A program made the position numbers and the translations under genes. This document shows positions 10,371 to 22,395 of a stretch of DNA of 64,000 bases, piece by piece; position 1 is the first letter of the stretch; each line of letters starts with the position of its first letter. Below the pieces are notes generated by a model. The model did not search any database. It worked only from the letters and a program-made list of their open reading frames with translations, and was not told the origin of the DNA. Origin of the DNA: Cycas panzhihuaensis. Taxonomy: Eukaryota > Cycadophyta. Location of the stretch: NCBI GenBank assembly GCA_023213395.1, contig CM041465.1, positions 201,321,741 through 201,385,740 of the forward strand, given 5' to 3'.

Positions 10371-12700
10371 CACTAGATCTTTTATTATTTAAGAACCTAG
10401 GATATTTTAAGTTTCTAGTGAGCATAGTTAGAGTTAGTTAGTACTAGAATTGAAGGATAAGAGGTTATCCCTAGAATAAATGTCATTGTGGACAAGAAAC
10501 TTTGGAAGTGAGATCCTCTTAAGGAAGGAAAAGAAAAAGACAATATAGAAATAATTATAAATAAAAAAGTAATCACAATCTTTAGTATTAGATGAGAATA
10601 ATCATTGACTTAATTCACGCGAATATTGAAGCAAGAAGGTTAGGGTATTATAAAATTTTGTAAATAATAAAGCTATTAATTGTTAAACATTAATTACCAC
10701 TAATCAATAATTATGAAATTTAACTAAACATTAAGTAAATTGAATCAACTAGGTGAGTAATTTTATCATTCATGTCAAAAGCTGACAAAATAGTGATTTT
10801 GATTAAGTATTAATAAATTGCATGAAATACTTAGGAAATTGTATGAAAAATGATATAATTAGGCTGTATATTTGATAAATGAATTGATGTTTATTAAATT
10901 AAATTATTAAGATTGAGGTATTATAAAGAAATTTTACAGAAAAATCATGTACCTTAGCTTACCTAGTCGTGATAGAAGACTTAACTTCAGTCAAGGTTTG
11001 GTTGGTCAAAATCATATCTAGTTGGTTCGACTAACAAGTCAAAGCATTCGTATTTGAATCATGAATCTGATGTATCTTCTGGAATCAAATTTAGACTCCA
11101 TATGATGAAGTTATAGATAAAAAGGCACATGTACCCCCTTTAAAAAAAAATAAAAGGAATAAGATTAGGGTTAATCCCCCTTTTAAGTTTAGAATGAGGT
11201 CATGTGAAAGGCTTGTGTGACTGGGGGGCTAGCAGGAAGGGAGTTGATAGACCCGACCAAGAAATCTAATTTAGTTTAATGAAACTAAGCTTTGGAAAGA
11301 AAATAAAAAATAGAAAGTAGAAAATAAGAAGGAATGGGCAGCGAACCCAAAATATGAATAAAGAGTTTTATATTGTTTTTGTATTTACAAAAGCATTATG
11401 CGAAGATGCATATTCTTTTGGAATCCACCCATTTATTTTCCCTAACTGTTAGGTTTTAGCTTAATTTACAAGCGATGGAGAGGCGACGAGGTATCCTCGA
11501 TTTACAGATGCTTCAAATTCATGATGCATCTTTACCAGGCTTCATCTTCTCTAGGTTTTGAGTTCATTAAGCTCTATGCTTCATGAGAAGAAGAAATCAT
11601 TTTTATAGTACTTCAGCTATGTCATTCTTTCAATCATCACCATGCTCATTATGCTCTATTTTCATGCTCCATTTATTTGCAGGTCATCTGGTTTGAAGTC
11701 AATTATCATGCTCCATATTTCACTAGAGTTTTATCATCAAGTTCCATTTGTTTTATAGGTTGGTTGGTTTGTAATCCATCATCATGCTTAGCCTATTTGC
11801 TAGTCATCTGGTTTACAATCAATCATCATGCTCCATATGTAAAAGTCATCATGCTTTGTTTTCTCCAAACAAGTAATAGGTTACTTGCAAGACATCTATG
11901 AGAGCCATTTTTTACTAGGGTTTCAAGTATATTTAGCATATTAGAGGTTGCTTTTCATAAGAAACATTTTTCAAATGAGTTCTTCTTCCAGAAGGAATTA
12001 AAACCTTGTTGTAGGCTTTAGTTCTTCATCATGTCTTATTGCATCCTTAGATTTTTTTTGTAGGTTTCTTGCACTTTTTAACTTCTAGTCTCGTTGTGGC
12101 TTTGTTTGGGGGTTACAGGGATTTTGGAGAAGGAGATGCATAGTTCCAAATAATTTGAAACAATTAAACAAGAATTATTTTAGTGGATGAAGAGGCAGTT
12201 ATATTTAGATAGCTTGAAATATTGGTTGTAATTCGGAGCAGAAGTTTATGGCTACTATTTGGTTAAGAAAAGAAAATTTTAACAGGTGTAATAATTTTTA
12301 TATATAGGTTGGGTTGTTGGCAAGCATAGTAGGCTAGGGTTGTAGGCAAGCAGAGATTAGATTTCTTCTATAGATGAAAACTTTGGAGAGATTTTATAAA
12401 TCCTCCTCATTTTGTCTATGATTTGGTCCTTTATAGACCTTGATGTGTATTCAGTTTTGTTAGATAATAAAGAGAAATTTTAATTTCACAAAATATAATT
12501 TCTTACATTTCTCTTATTATTTTCTGCAATAATTTTCTTGTTATTATCTTTGTTTCAAAAAAAAAGAACTGAAATTAATATGTTTTTGTAAAAAAAATGT
12601 ATGATTAAGATAAAAACCTGTTAGTTGGTTCGATTTGTATTTAGAAGAATAGAATCCGTAATGTGCATCTAATTAAAAATTCCTATAAAAAAATTAAAAT
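10371..12700. other. AT-rich stretch, no gene recognised
   Basis: If the gag at 10.2 kb and the PBS at 12.7 kb belong together, this is the leader of that minus-strand copia. I see no coding block, RNA gene or clear element boundary. A diverged repeat at 11,640-11,860 is listed separately. Confidence 0.4.
11640..11860 (+). repeat. diverged direct repeats around 'tcatctggttt...tcatcatgctccat'
   Basis: 'gtcatctggttt(g/a)(a/c)a(g/a)tcaat(t/c)atcatgctccatat' occurs at about 11,683 and again 118 bp later. A shorter relative (ggttggtttgtaatccatcatcatgct) lies between, suggesting a basic unit near 60 bp. Confidence 0.55.
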
Positions 12701-12701
12701 A

Positions 12702-12717
12702 GCTTACTCTAATACCA
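12702..12717 (-). other. primer binding site, initiator-Met type, minus-strand copia
   Basis: Minus strand reads TGGTATTAGAGTAAGC, close to the plant tRNA-iMet site TGGTATCAGAGC, and directly follows an LTR-like end ...CCAACA. Confidence 0.65.
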
Positions 12718-13250
12718 TGTTGGAGAGACGGTTAAATAATTTATGCACTGAAATAATCCAAATAAAATATATATTGTGTGATGTAAAACATTTATCATAA
12801 TTATATCAATTGAAATAATATCACATATAGCAGAATAAATCATCACATAAACAATATTGATAGGTAGAAAAACACCCTAGTGGGGATAAAAAAACCATCT
12901 CCTAAAGTAGGTAAATATTATTAATAATAAAATACATTACAGAAATGAATTTATGAGGATCTCATCCTCCCTCACTTTGTGCCAACCTAACCTACGCATA
13001 GCCTCAACCTCACTAGACAAACTTTGACCAACTTGACCAACCTCCTAGAATCTAGGAAGAGATTTTTAAGGAAGATGAAAGGTTCAATGAAATGAGTTGT
13101 TTGCCATTTCAATAAACTACATAATTAGGTATAATATAGTAATATTTATGAAATAATTTTTATAAAGATAACTTTAATGAAGAAGATAACATTATTCTAA
13201 CAATAGGTAACAAGTTATTACCATAAATATATTTATGGGCTTTCCAAATC
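12718..13250 (-). repeat. probable copia LTR next to the minus-strand PBS
   Basis: The plus strand begins TGTTGGAGAGACGG immediately beside the PBS, so the minus-strand LTR would end ...CCAACA. No second copy is in the window, so the outer end is not fixed. The ~13.2 kb limit is arbitrary. Confidence 0.4.
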
Positions 13251-14206
13251 TCATCCCTATCTACAAAGATTCCCCGCTCCCATTAATGGTATACCTTAAA
13301 CTAATGCTTCCTTAAGAATTTGCCATGATCCTTTACCCAATCATACCATTCAATCTTTGCCTAGTAAAAAAGAACAACATTTTGTTGATCAAACTACCTT
13401 TCCCTATAGCCTCCATTCTTAGTTTACTCAACCATCTAATTAAATTATACCATTTGATCCCAACCAATAGTTTTTTTAATTTTCCACCTTCCCATAATTT
13501 AACCTTTTATTATGATCCCCTCATAAATGATTCTACCCCTTCTTTAAATGGCTCTTATATCCTTACCATAACTTATATCATGTCTAGGAAGAATCCTAAA
13601 GCCCATGAATTTATTCTTATAATTACAACAAGTTTGGTGTTCACCTTCCTATATTCACTTCTCTTACTTACCAAACCATCCTTCTTTGGCCTTTCAAATA
13701 TGCTATAAAATAAAATTCATTAAATTTCCATGCTAAAGTTATCACTCACAACTCTATACTTAAAGATTTATATCTCATTTGTATTAGATTGATTCTAGAG
13801 ATACTTCAAGCACATCCTTGACTATGTTAAATTCTCCTCAACCCTCTTAACAATGCTTATTCTTAAAATTCTTTATAGACCTTGCATTGACATTCAACAT
13901 AAATCATAATAAGATAATTCCATCCCTTTGAAGACCCATACCTATACCCGTTAGAAATATATCCATTTAGATTTTGTCATTGAGGAATCCACCCACAGAA
14001 CTATGTCTTGAAACATTATCCACTTGCTTAGTTATATCTCTCTTCTTATACCTTCAAAATATCCAATCAAAGCCTTTAAGAACAACAACCACTCCCCTTT
14101 TAGAGTCATTCCTTCCTTACCCATCACCTTTGATAGTAGGACTATTCAATTTAATCCTGAAATAGTTGATCAATTGCATAACTATAATGTTCTCCTTCAG
14201 CATGAT
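13251..14206. other. pyrimidine-rich stretch without recognisable gene
   Basis: The plus strand is unusually rich in C and T, which creates open frames (13,325-13,708 and 13,974-14,248). Their proteins are Leu/Ile/Phe/Pro-rich with no family resemblance I can name. I treat them as composition effects. Confidence 0.4.
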
Positions 14207-14341
14207 TTGATGGTAATAATCAATTCCATTATTTTATTCAATTTTTGAATGATTCAATTTCCCTTAAAAAGTGTTTTGATGGTAATAATCAATTCCATTA
14301 TTTTATTCAATTTTTGAATGATTCAATTTCCCTTAAAAAGC
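14207..14341 (+). repeat. perfect 69-bp tandem duplication
   Basis: A block beginning tttgatggtaataatcaatt and ending cccttaaaaag is present twice, offset by 69 bp (tggtaataat at 14,211 and 14,280). I find no mismatch over about 66 bp, so this is much younger than its surroundings. Confidence 0.9.
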
Positions 14342-15450
14342 CAAGTCATCACCAATGATTCTACAAACTTTGTTAGTTTTTTTTAAAAGATAAAATGGAT
14401 AACATTAAATTAAAAATTCAAAAACAATACAAGTGTATAACTTTGTTAATTATACATCCACATTCCTAACTCTTCCTATTTTTTTCACCCATTCTTCCTT
14501 AACTATAACTTAATTCCATCATACCTTATTATATGTATGAACCCTCCACCCCATCCAATTTTTATTCCTACATTTTAACTTTTTATAAATGTTTAATGGT
14601 AATATCTGTCTTACATCTCTTCCTAACCCTTTCATTTCTTATTATATTCAATATTGGCATATGACCCTTTCCTACGTTATATTTCTATTCTGTTTTGCCC
14701 ACCTTACTGGTCATTCTATCCAACTTGATTTAAAAATTTGAGAGCACCCTAATCGGACTTCTATACCATAACAACAACGACATCGAGCTAGGAAAAAAAA
14801 AAACACTTGCGTACTATAAATATAAAATCCTATTATATGATTAAAGAGGATAGGACTTAGGCGTCAGTCACTCAGTACACTTACATCTAAACTCTGCCTG
14901 CTTCGACATGCCCGTGCTGTGGTTATGAAGCCACACCAACGCATTATCTTCTGGCCACTTCCTCACAGCCCCTACGCCTTAACCCTTACACCATTCAGCT
15001 AGAATACTTGGAAAATTCTAAACCAAGCTAATTTGTTCGACCATCATATGCTTGGCAAATATAGCAATCTGATCACAAACTACCCCAAAACAATGTCAAT
15101 TTACATTGGCAATTAGTGATGACATCTAACCTCTCCTCGTAAAGGAAATATCTGAGTAGAGAATATAACCACAGCAAACTCACCATTAACATCTTCACTG
15201 AACGCACTCTAAGACTGGCGATGATCATAGGTAGCACTGGTACCACAACATGGGGCATATTTGAGGCCGGTCTGCAGCTGCTATAATGTATTCCCTGACC
15301 CACCCAGTTTAGGTACCATATCACCTCATAAATCCCACTTGACTTTGTGTATACCTCTGCCCTCGAAGGGTTTAAATATTTATTGAACGGAAGTAGCAGT
15401 AGAGCATCTTGAAGGCAAATTTATTTTTTATGAACCGTCGAAGTATGTCA
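14342..15450. other. unassigned; GC rises from about 14.8 kb
   Basis: From about 14,760 the sequence is visibly less AT-rich than its neighbours and shows no retroelement motif. A short open frame on the minus strand (15,324-15,073) has no recognisable domain. It may be low-copy host DNA lying upstream of the promoter-like block at 15.46 kb. Confidence 0.35.
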
Positions 15451-15458
15451 AGGGCAAT

Positions 15459-15600
15459 GCCACGTCAGAAAACCAATAAATTCACTGACACAAAATATCC
15501 CACGATAACTCTTCTACCCACTGACGTGACGACTCGTTTTCAATACCTGTTTCAGGAACCTTTGTCAACCAATGGAAGACCCCAAGTGAATATAAATGAG
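15459..15600 (+). promoter_or_regulatory. promoter-like island with ACGT elements and a TATA box
   Basis: In order on the plus strand: CCACGTCAG (~15,460), CCAATAAA, CACGATAACTC with a GATAA I-box core, CTGACGTGACG (~15,520), CCAATGG (~15,570) and GAATATAAATGAGG (~15,590). Spaced ACGT (bZIP), GATA and CCAAT motifs ahead of a TATA box are typical of plant light- or stress-regulated promoters. No credible coding region follows within the next kilobase, so this may be a promoter left without its gene. Confidence 0.35.
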
Positions 15601-15639
15601 GAAAGGTCCCCACAGTGCATGGGTTGACACTCGTTGAAG

Positions 15640-16883
15640 GTGGGCTCCCACTATTTTATTCTCGTTGGATTACTATCTTCCTTAATGAATATATAAAGTT
15701 CTCAAAGTAAAATTTTTTATTTAGCTTTTGTAATTAACGTTAGTGGCCTACAATCTTGAGGTCTTAAGTTTCTAATTTAAGTCGAGCTTTTAAACATAGC
15801 TAGCCAAAACTAGTGTTGAGCATATTTTGAATGTAACCCAATCAAGTGAAATCTCTAATAGTTTATGATTTTAAGCTAATTATTAGATCTTAAATTTGAA
15901 ATTCCATAAGTGGGTGAAGCTTTCTCTCAAAGTATAGAATGTGGAATCTTATTTCTTTTTTTCATCTACTTACTTTTCTAGCTCTTAGTAGTGGTTATCT
16001 AGAGCAAGTTTTAGAGTTTGGGCCAAATATTTACTTGAGAAGAAGTGTTTTTCATAAATTTGCAATTGACTTGAACTTTGGGTATTCTAGTTAATTTTCC
16101 TAAATAGGGTTTGCTTTTAAGTTAAAAACCTATCCACAAAGATCTTGTTCACCACAAAATTTAAGAGACTATAAAATGAATACTCTACATAAGTAGTAAT
16201 GAATTTTAAAGAGTTCTCAAATCAACTTTCCTCATTATTTAATAATATTTTTACCATGGATAGTCATTAGCAATCACAAAATAGATATAGGTTTTAACTA
16301 ACATCTTCATTATGCCAAGCCTATTTTTTATGAAATTCGAATCTTGGAAAGCTTATTCAAAGAGCTATACCATAGAGTCAAATATGGAGTAAATCAATTA
16401 AGAGTTAGAAAGATGGAGGTAATTTCCATGAGCACATTTTTAATATACATCTATCATTAGTGTAAGATAGAAAATAAAGAAATAAATTATTGTATGTTAT
16501 TGTATTCTAATAATGAGGTGATAAAAGAATAAAGTAACAAAATGTAAGATAAATAAAATATGTACACAATAATAGGCACAACATTAGTAGAAAAATTGCC
16601 AAACTTCACTATTTAATAGAATAATATACAAATTTATAATGTATATTCACTTCATATGATATAATCTAAATTCAACTTTTATGTGTTTGGTACACATTTC
16701 AACAATATTCATTGGTATACAATTTCATGGTGTTCACATTGACAATATATAAAAATAGTAAGAAGAGAGGCTCAAATATCATTTTATAAAATTAGATACT
16801 ACACCCAACACTCTACCCATGTAAAACATAATACTTAAACATTGAAATTGATTCTATTAGATTACCACTATTCAAATAATTAG
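15640..16883. other. AT-rich DNA, nothing recognised
   Basis: I see no LTR, coding block or RNA gene. The stretch ends at the target-site duplication of copia H. Confidence 0.4.
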
Positions 16884-16889
16884 CCTCTA

Positions 16890-17179
16890 TTGGAATTAAT
16901 ACTCATTTCGTATTAATTAAGTATGCACAGCACTTAAGGATGCTGTGGGACAAGCACAACCGACTGTAGTCATTCAATCCAATAGGTATGTAATTTTTTT
17001 ATTATTTCTTTTGAATTAAAAATATCAATATGATGGCGGGATGTATCTCAATGTCTTGGTTATAAATAAGTAGTCTTCGACCCAAAGGTATTTTTGAACA
17101 TTACCAATATTTAGAATTTATTATTATGCTCATAATGTTAACCTTGTAATTGTTCTACTTTATCTCCATGCTCCATCAT
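16890..17179 (+). repeat. 5' LTR of copia H
   Basis: It starts TTGGAATTAATACTC and ends CATCA. It aligns along its whole length with 30,273-30,558, including the TATA box TATAAATAAG (17,061-17,070) and the 'ggtatttttgaa...ccaatatttagaattt' block. Confidence 0.8.
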
Positions 17180-17180
17180 T

Positions 17181-17194
17181 TGGTGTAAGAGGCC
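17181..17194 (+). other. degenerate primer binding site of copia H
   Basis: TGGTGTAAGAGGCC follows the LTR end by one base. It resembles TGGTATCAGAGCC (tRNA-iMet). Confidence 0.55.
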
Positions 17195-17530
17195 TGATAT
17201 AGATCATAGAGTGTCACGACAACTATATTCTGTTAATATTTCAAATATTTTCTCACATTTGTTATAGTTTCAATAGTTTTTTATATAGTTTTATATTAAA
17301 TATTGTATGTATATTTGTAATATTGGCTTGTGGACTTAATATAATCAATAAATTTGTAGTTTTTTATAGCATTTATAGGTGTAAGCAGTCCAACAGTAAT
17401 TTAGAATAGATTTATATAAGTTTTATTTAATATTTTATTATTTTTTAATTGGTTCTCATCTTCATTTTAAAGATTTTTTAGGTTTTTGAACTTTGGCAAG
17501 CTGGTGCATCTCCACCTTTGGACGAAACCC
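17195..17530 (+). other. leader of copia H, non-coding
   Basis: AT-rich leader that ends in 'catctccacctttggacgaaaccctcGTAAGT' near 17,535, a good splice-donor context. A similar block sits in the minus copy near 24,035. It then runs into the 3' LTR of the inverted copy. Confidence 0.4.
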
Positions 17531-17843
17531 TCGTAAGTAACTAAAGCAAATACAGGGACAAAGCATAATAGTATTAAGCTATATTACCAAAAAATATTAA
17601 TATATATCTAATAAATGGTGGTGTTAAAGAACAATGATAAATATTTCATCTCATATATATAGTCGAGATGTTGGGAGGGAGCTTACCATCAACTGATGAT
17701 TTTTCAAATCAAATATTAATTAAAAATAATATAAAATATATGTACCTCTTCCCTATATCAGTTGTAGATGAGTAAAGGTGGCCCTACAAAGTCTAAATGC
17801 CATTATGCACACCTTTAAGATAAAATGAACATTATTGCTAACA
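17530..17843 (-). repeat. 3' LTR of the inverted copia
   Basis: The minus strand starts TGTTAGCAATAATG right after the PPT. It shares with the H LTR the patterns 'aat(g/a)(t/c)tcattt(t/c)at', 'ccaacatc(t/a)c(g/a)actata' and an overall layout of about 300 bp. The left end is approximate. Confidence 0.5.
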
Positions 17844-17845
17844 TT

Positions 17846-17856
17846 CTCCCCTATAA
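17846..17856 (-). other. polypurine tract of the inverted copia
   Basis: Minus strand reads TATAGGGGAGAA directly before the LTR. The counterpart at 30,258 is TTATGGGGGAGAA. Confidence 0.65.
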
Positions 17857-17869
17857 TATTCATTTTGTA

Positions 17870-19420
17870 TAACTCCAAGCTTATCTCTAAATTTATGAAA
17901 CTTAACTTTCCCAAGTGCCTTTGTAAAAATGTCTATTATATGATCTTTTGTGCTATAGTAAACCAACTCTATTTCTCCTACTTGGACAAGTTCCTAAATG
18001 AATTAATGCTCCATCTCGATGTGTTTAGTTCTTCCATAGAAAACTAGATTACGTGTCATCTGAATAGTGCTCTGATTATCACACCATATTTTGGTAGGAC
18101 CATCATATTCCAATTGGAGATCATGAAGTAAACGACGTAGCCAAACAGTTTCATATGCACTTGATACTACTACTTTATACTCTACTTTAGCTATGGATAA
18201 GAAGATTATATTTTACTTTTTGATACTCCATGCTATAGTTGTTGAACATAAACTAAAGGTGTATCTAGAAGTAGACTTTCTATCGTCAACATAACCTACC
18301 TAATTTGAATCTATGTACCTGATCAATTTGAAATTTGATGAAGATTTGTAATGTAACCCATAATCTGTCATGCCCTTTAGATACTTTAGAATACATTTAA
18401 TCACTTCCTAATGTATAAATTTAGGATCTTGCATAAACCTTGACACAATATTAACTGCGTGCATGATATCTAGTCATGTTGATGTTAAATATATTAATCT
18501 TTCAATCAACTATCTATATAATGTAGAATCAACAAGAGTAGAATCATCAAGTTTGGATAGTTTAATTTCAACTTCTACTAGTGTAGACAAGGTCTTACAG
18601 TCACTCATCTTAAACTTTTGGAGTAAGTCCAAGGTATATTTTCTTTGGGAGATAAAGATGTCATTATCATCTTGCCAAACTTCCAATCCTAGGAAGTAAT
18701 GCATTAACTCCAAGTCTATCATTTCAAACTCTTTGTACACGTTATCCTTGAATTTTTAAGAAAGATGGGAGTCATTTCCTATATAGATCAAGTTGTCAAT
18801 ATAAAGTCCCATAATCAATATAGAATATCCTTTGATTTTGATGTACAGATTTGGATCCGATTGAGTTCTCTTAAATCCTTAATCTTTGAAATATTTATCT
18901 ATCCTAAAGTACCATACTCTAAGTGCTTGTTTCAAATCATAAAGTTCCTTTTTAAGTTTATACACTTTATTCTCTTCCCTCTTGACTTCAAAGCCTTTTA
19001 GTTATCAAATATATATTTCTTCTTCAATGTAGCTATTGAGAAAGGTCCACTTAACGTCTATTTGGTGAGGATCCTAACCTTTTTGGGCTTCTAGACTTAA
19101 CATCATACGAACGGTCTCCATTTGAGCAACAAGAGAAAAGGTTTTATTATAATTTATGCCTTCTTTCTATGTATATCCTTTGGTAATAAGTCTAGCTTTA
19201 TGTTTGTTAATGGACCCATCAAATCTAAACTTTGTCTTATAGACCCATTTGGTTCTAATAGCTATTTTATTGAGAGGAAGATTAATAAGTTCCTATGTAT
19301 CATTTTTTACTATAGAATTATACTCCTCTTCCATAGCTTTTCTCCATTCATCATAAGTATCTACCTCTTCAAAAATGTGAGGCTCATAGACTTCCATTAC
19401 TTAATTCATAAGGGTGACGT
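17870..19420 (-). pseudogene. copia RT and RNase H remnant (inverted copy)
   Basis: RNase H part (18,470-17,870): DIMHAVNIVSRFMQDP, KVEYKVVVSSAYETVWLRRL, KIWCDNQSTIQMT, HKFRDKLGV. RT part (19,420-18,480): the stretch at 18,740-18,510 reads YKEFEMIDLELMHYFLGLEV, DNDIFISQRKYTLDLLQKFK, KTLSTLVEVEIKLSK. The plus copy has each of these in the same order. Many stops and frameshifts break the frame. It shows the ancestral spacing of the two LLQKFK-type motifs, which the plus copy has duplicated. Confidence 0.8.
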
Positions 19421-19424
19421 TAAC

Positions 19425-21450
19425 TCAATTTGAATGAGTAGATCTCTTATCAAAGTTATTATCTAATATGTTGTTCAATCCATGGCTTCTTTGGACCCAT
19501 TTGGGGAACCTTTGAGGTTGAGTAGAAGTTCTCTCATCACTTGGCCTTGATACACTAACATTTTGCCTTGAATCTTGTTTAAGTGGGATATATATGGACC
19601 TTAGAGATGAATCAAAATTAATCATAATATTCTTGCCTTAATCTTGGACACAATCTAATTAATAGTAGTTATCCTCTTTGAATACAACATCTCTGCTAAC
19701 AATAACCTTTCTTTCCTTTAGGTCATACACTTTATATGATTTTGACACATCACTATACCCAATAAATATGCACTTAGTGTACTTGTCATTAAGTTTGGTT
19801 CTCTTTTGTTCTAGAATGTGGGCAAAGACTAAGTGTTGAGAAAACATGGTCTAACTAACCAAACTAGCCACTAAGATCTAACTATTTTATAACAATAATA
19901 AGGATTTAAAACTATAATAAATACAAGTATCTAATACTAGAGATTATTCAACATACATAAGAAAGCATACACATTACTTAGTATATAGATTTTAACATGG
20001 TAAAACCCTAGCAAAGTACTAAGGAAACCCCACACCCCCTCGGCTAAGGGGGGCTACCGCCCCCTTTAGATCCTTTAGAGGAAAGATTGGCAAGGAAACT
20101 GCATTGATAAAGGTCTAAAAAATTAAAGCCTTCTCATAATTGTTGTAACATATCTAACATTATGCATTTAAATATTCTCAAGTGATGAATGCTAAGTTTG
20201 TAACCTATTCACACTTCTTCTGATATTATCCATCTAAGGGCTTTGGTGGTACATCTATTTAGGAGATAAACTATAGTGTGGACAGCTTTTGCCTAAAATT
20301 TATATCCCAATTTTTTGTCTTTAAGCATGTAGCTATCCATTTCAACTATGGTGTGATTTTTACGTTGAGTAACCCCATTCTATTGTGGTGTGTCAGGGTT
20401 TGTGTATTACCTTCTAATACCATGGTAGGTATAATAGGCATCAAATTTATTAGAAATAAACTCTTCCCTATTATTTAATCTTAGGGAATATATCTTGTTT
20501 CCACTTTGCTTCTCCATAAAGGTTTTGAAGTCTACAAAGCATTGAAATGCATCTGACTTGAATTTTAGAAAATAAAGTTCTTGTTGAATAAACTTCTTAT
20601 TAAATAAAGTTCTTGTTGAACCATAAAGATCTATGTAGATTAAATGAAGTGGCCCCTTTGCTCTATAGCTTCCATTAGGAAAGCTTTCTCTATATTACTT
20701 GCCTAGGAGGCATCCCTCACAAATAACCTTGTTGGCTTTAATTTATGGTAGACCTTCAACCATATTTATTTTTTTCATAAGGGCTAATCTTCCATAGTTT
20801 AGATGGCCAAACCTTTTATACCACATCACTAACCATCTTGATTATTATCTTCAATGCATAATTGTCTAAATGAGTTATGACTAACTTGAAAAGCTTATCG
20901 CTAGTCATTTTTCCTTTGGCAACAAGAACTTTATTTTTTCTTTTGTCCTTAATAGTATATTCACCATTATTAAACACAACCTTATAGTCCTATTCCATCA
21001 TCTGTCCCATGGATAAGAGATTTTTATTAAAGATTGAGAACATGAAGAATGTTATTGAGATATATGTTTTCTCTAGATTTTATTATAATAATGACTTTAC
21101 TCCTTCCACTAGATTCATATGATGTATCATCACCAAACATGATTGTGCCCTTCCTATACTTATCAATCGTTTGTAATATCCCTTCTTTATATGTAATATA
21201 TATGGAACAACTAGAGTCTATATACTAACAATCTTCTTCTTCATGGGAAATAAAGCTTGATAAAAATAGGTGATCATTCTCTCTATTTTCAATGACTGCA
21301 TTAGCACTTCCTCTTATTAGAGGGCTATTTTTAGTAAAGTACCTATCTTCAGTGTGGCCAACTTTGTAAAAAAATATACACTAGATTAGATCCCTTCCTC
21401 TTTAAGTAAGACTCTTTCTTCTAGGGTTTCCTCTATCAATGGAGAATGTT
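19425..21450 (-). pseudogene. copia protease, GAG-pre-integrase and integrase remnant (inverted copy)
   Basis: Reading right to left: a protease-like YSDSSCSIYIT (expected DSGCSxH) near 21,200, then the zinc-binding FGHLNYGRLALMKKIN and CEGCLLGK near 20,800-20,720, LIYIDLYGS near 20,650 (first catalytic Asp), NGVTQRKNHTIVEM near 20,370 and LLNRCTTKALRW near 20,240. SIHHLRIF follows at about 20,180. The frame resumes after a solo LTR with FAHILEQKRTKLNDKYTKC and IFIGYSDVSKSYKVYDLKE (19,847-19,659). A Ser/Pro linker follows to 19,425. Integrase would insert the cDNA into the genome; this copy cannot. Confidence 0.75.
19834..20159 (-). mobile_element. solo LTR inserted in the inverted integrase
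   Basis: A 326-bp block with TG...CA ends on the minus strand (TGTTAGATATG ... TCTCAACA) interrupts the integrase reading between SIHHLRIF and FAHILEQKR, which are adjacent in the plus copy. It holds a G/C-rich hairpin (aaggggggc/tacc/gcccccttt, ~20,046-20,068) and 'ggggtgtggggtttcc', common in copia LTRs. The flanking 5-mers (CATAA and CTTAG on the minus strand) match only 3 of 5, so the TSD is decayed. Confidence 0.6.
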
Positions 21451-21639
21451 ATTCCTCTTCCCAAGTATGGGCCTTAATTGTCTCTTTATCTATTTCATAG
21501 ATAAGTGGTATTGGGCCTTTGAACATATTATGGCCTTGGAAATTTTAACAACATTAGCTAGCTTCTTAATGTCTCTCTTAACTTTGATACATATGTTGAC
21601 TTGGGTATCTTTAATTAACTCCTTCATTTCTTTGATGAG

Positions 21640-22395
21640 GAGCTTAGTATCTATGATGATGCTCTTAGTGTGTCTCTTATCTAGGATTCCCGTCTCCTCT
21701 TCTTAGGGATTAATTCCTTATTCTTGGGCTTTCAACTTGGGCAATTCTTAGATTTGATTATGGCCTTTATTGTAAAGCCATGTTCTAAGGATTCATTTTA
21801 TTTTTCGTCTCTTCAATAGCTATTAACATGGCACTCACTTATTCAATTTTTAATATGCTTAAATACTTAGAGACTTTTATACTTATAGCTACTATCTTAA
21901 ACCTTTTAATTTCACTAACACACCTAAGTATCATTTCCACAACCCTTTGTTTAGTAAGGGTTTCTCCAAGGGATCTAATTTGATTTATAAGATCTTGAAC
22001 TTTTTTTATGAATTCATTGATGGATTCATTAGGTAACATCCTCAAGTTTTCAAATTTGTTCCTTAATGTTTGGAATTTTGATGAGGCTATTCCTTCATAA
22101 ATAAGTTGCAATGTGTCCCATGCCTCTTTGGACTTTGATGCCTTATTAACTCTTATAAAGATATGGTCTTTTAAGCTACAAAAAATCAATGTTAAAGCTT
22201 TATTGTCCTTCTTTATATATTTTTCAAATGTTTGCTTTTTGCTTTAGTGGCATTCTAAACAAGTTTCATATACTCTATCTTTATATTGTCCCACATATCT
22301 TTAGCAATGAGAATGGATCTTATTCTTCTACTCTAATTCAAAAAATTTGATCCATCAAACTTGAAAATGATAATGTTACCAAACTTTATAGCCAT
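21640..22395 (-). pseudogene. copia gag remnant (inverted copy)
   Basis: Starts at an ATG at 22,395 reading MAIKFGNIIIFKFDGSNFLN. The longest open stretch (22,189-21,839) gives SKSKEAWDTLQLIYEGIASS, KFQTLRNKFENLRMLPNES, INEFIKKVQDLINQIRSLGE, VVEMILRCVSEIKRFK. This is the UBN2-type gag of copia elements. The plus copy has MAINFGNIIILKFDG, KEAWDTL and ESINEFITKVQDMVNQMRSL in the same order, so the start codon is supported by conservation. The C-terminal half is decayed. Confidence 0.8.

Noticed and set aside
13325-13708. 127-codon open frame on the plus strand
   Set aside because: Leu/Ile/Phe/Pro-rich translation of a pyrimidine-biased strand. No domain, no start context and no conserved partner.
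13300-14750. possible LINE remnant on the minus strand
   Set aside because: I tried both strands for endonuclease, RT and the terminal Cys-rich domain and found no stretch that holds over more than a few residues.
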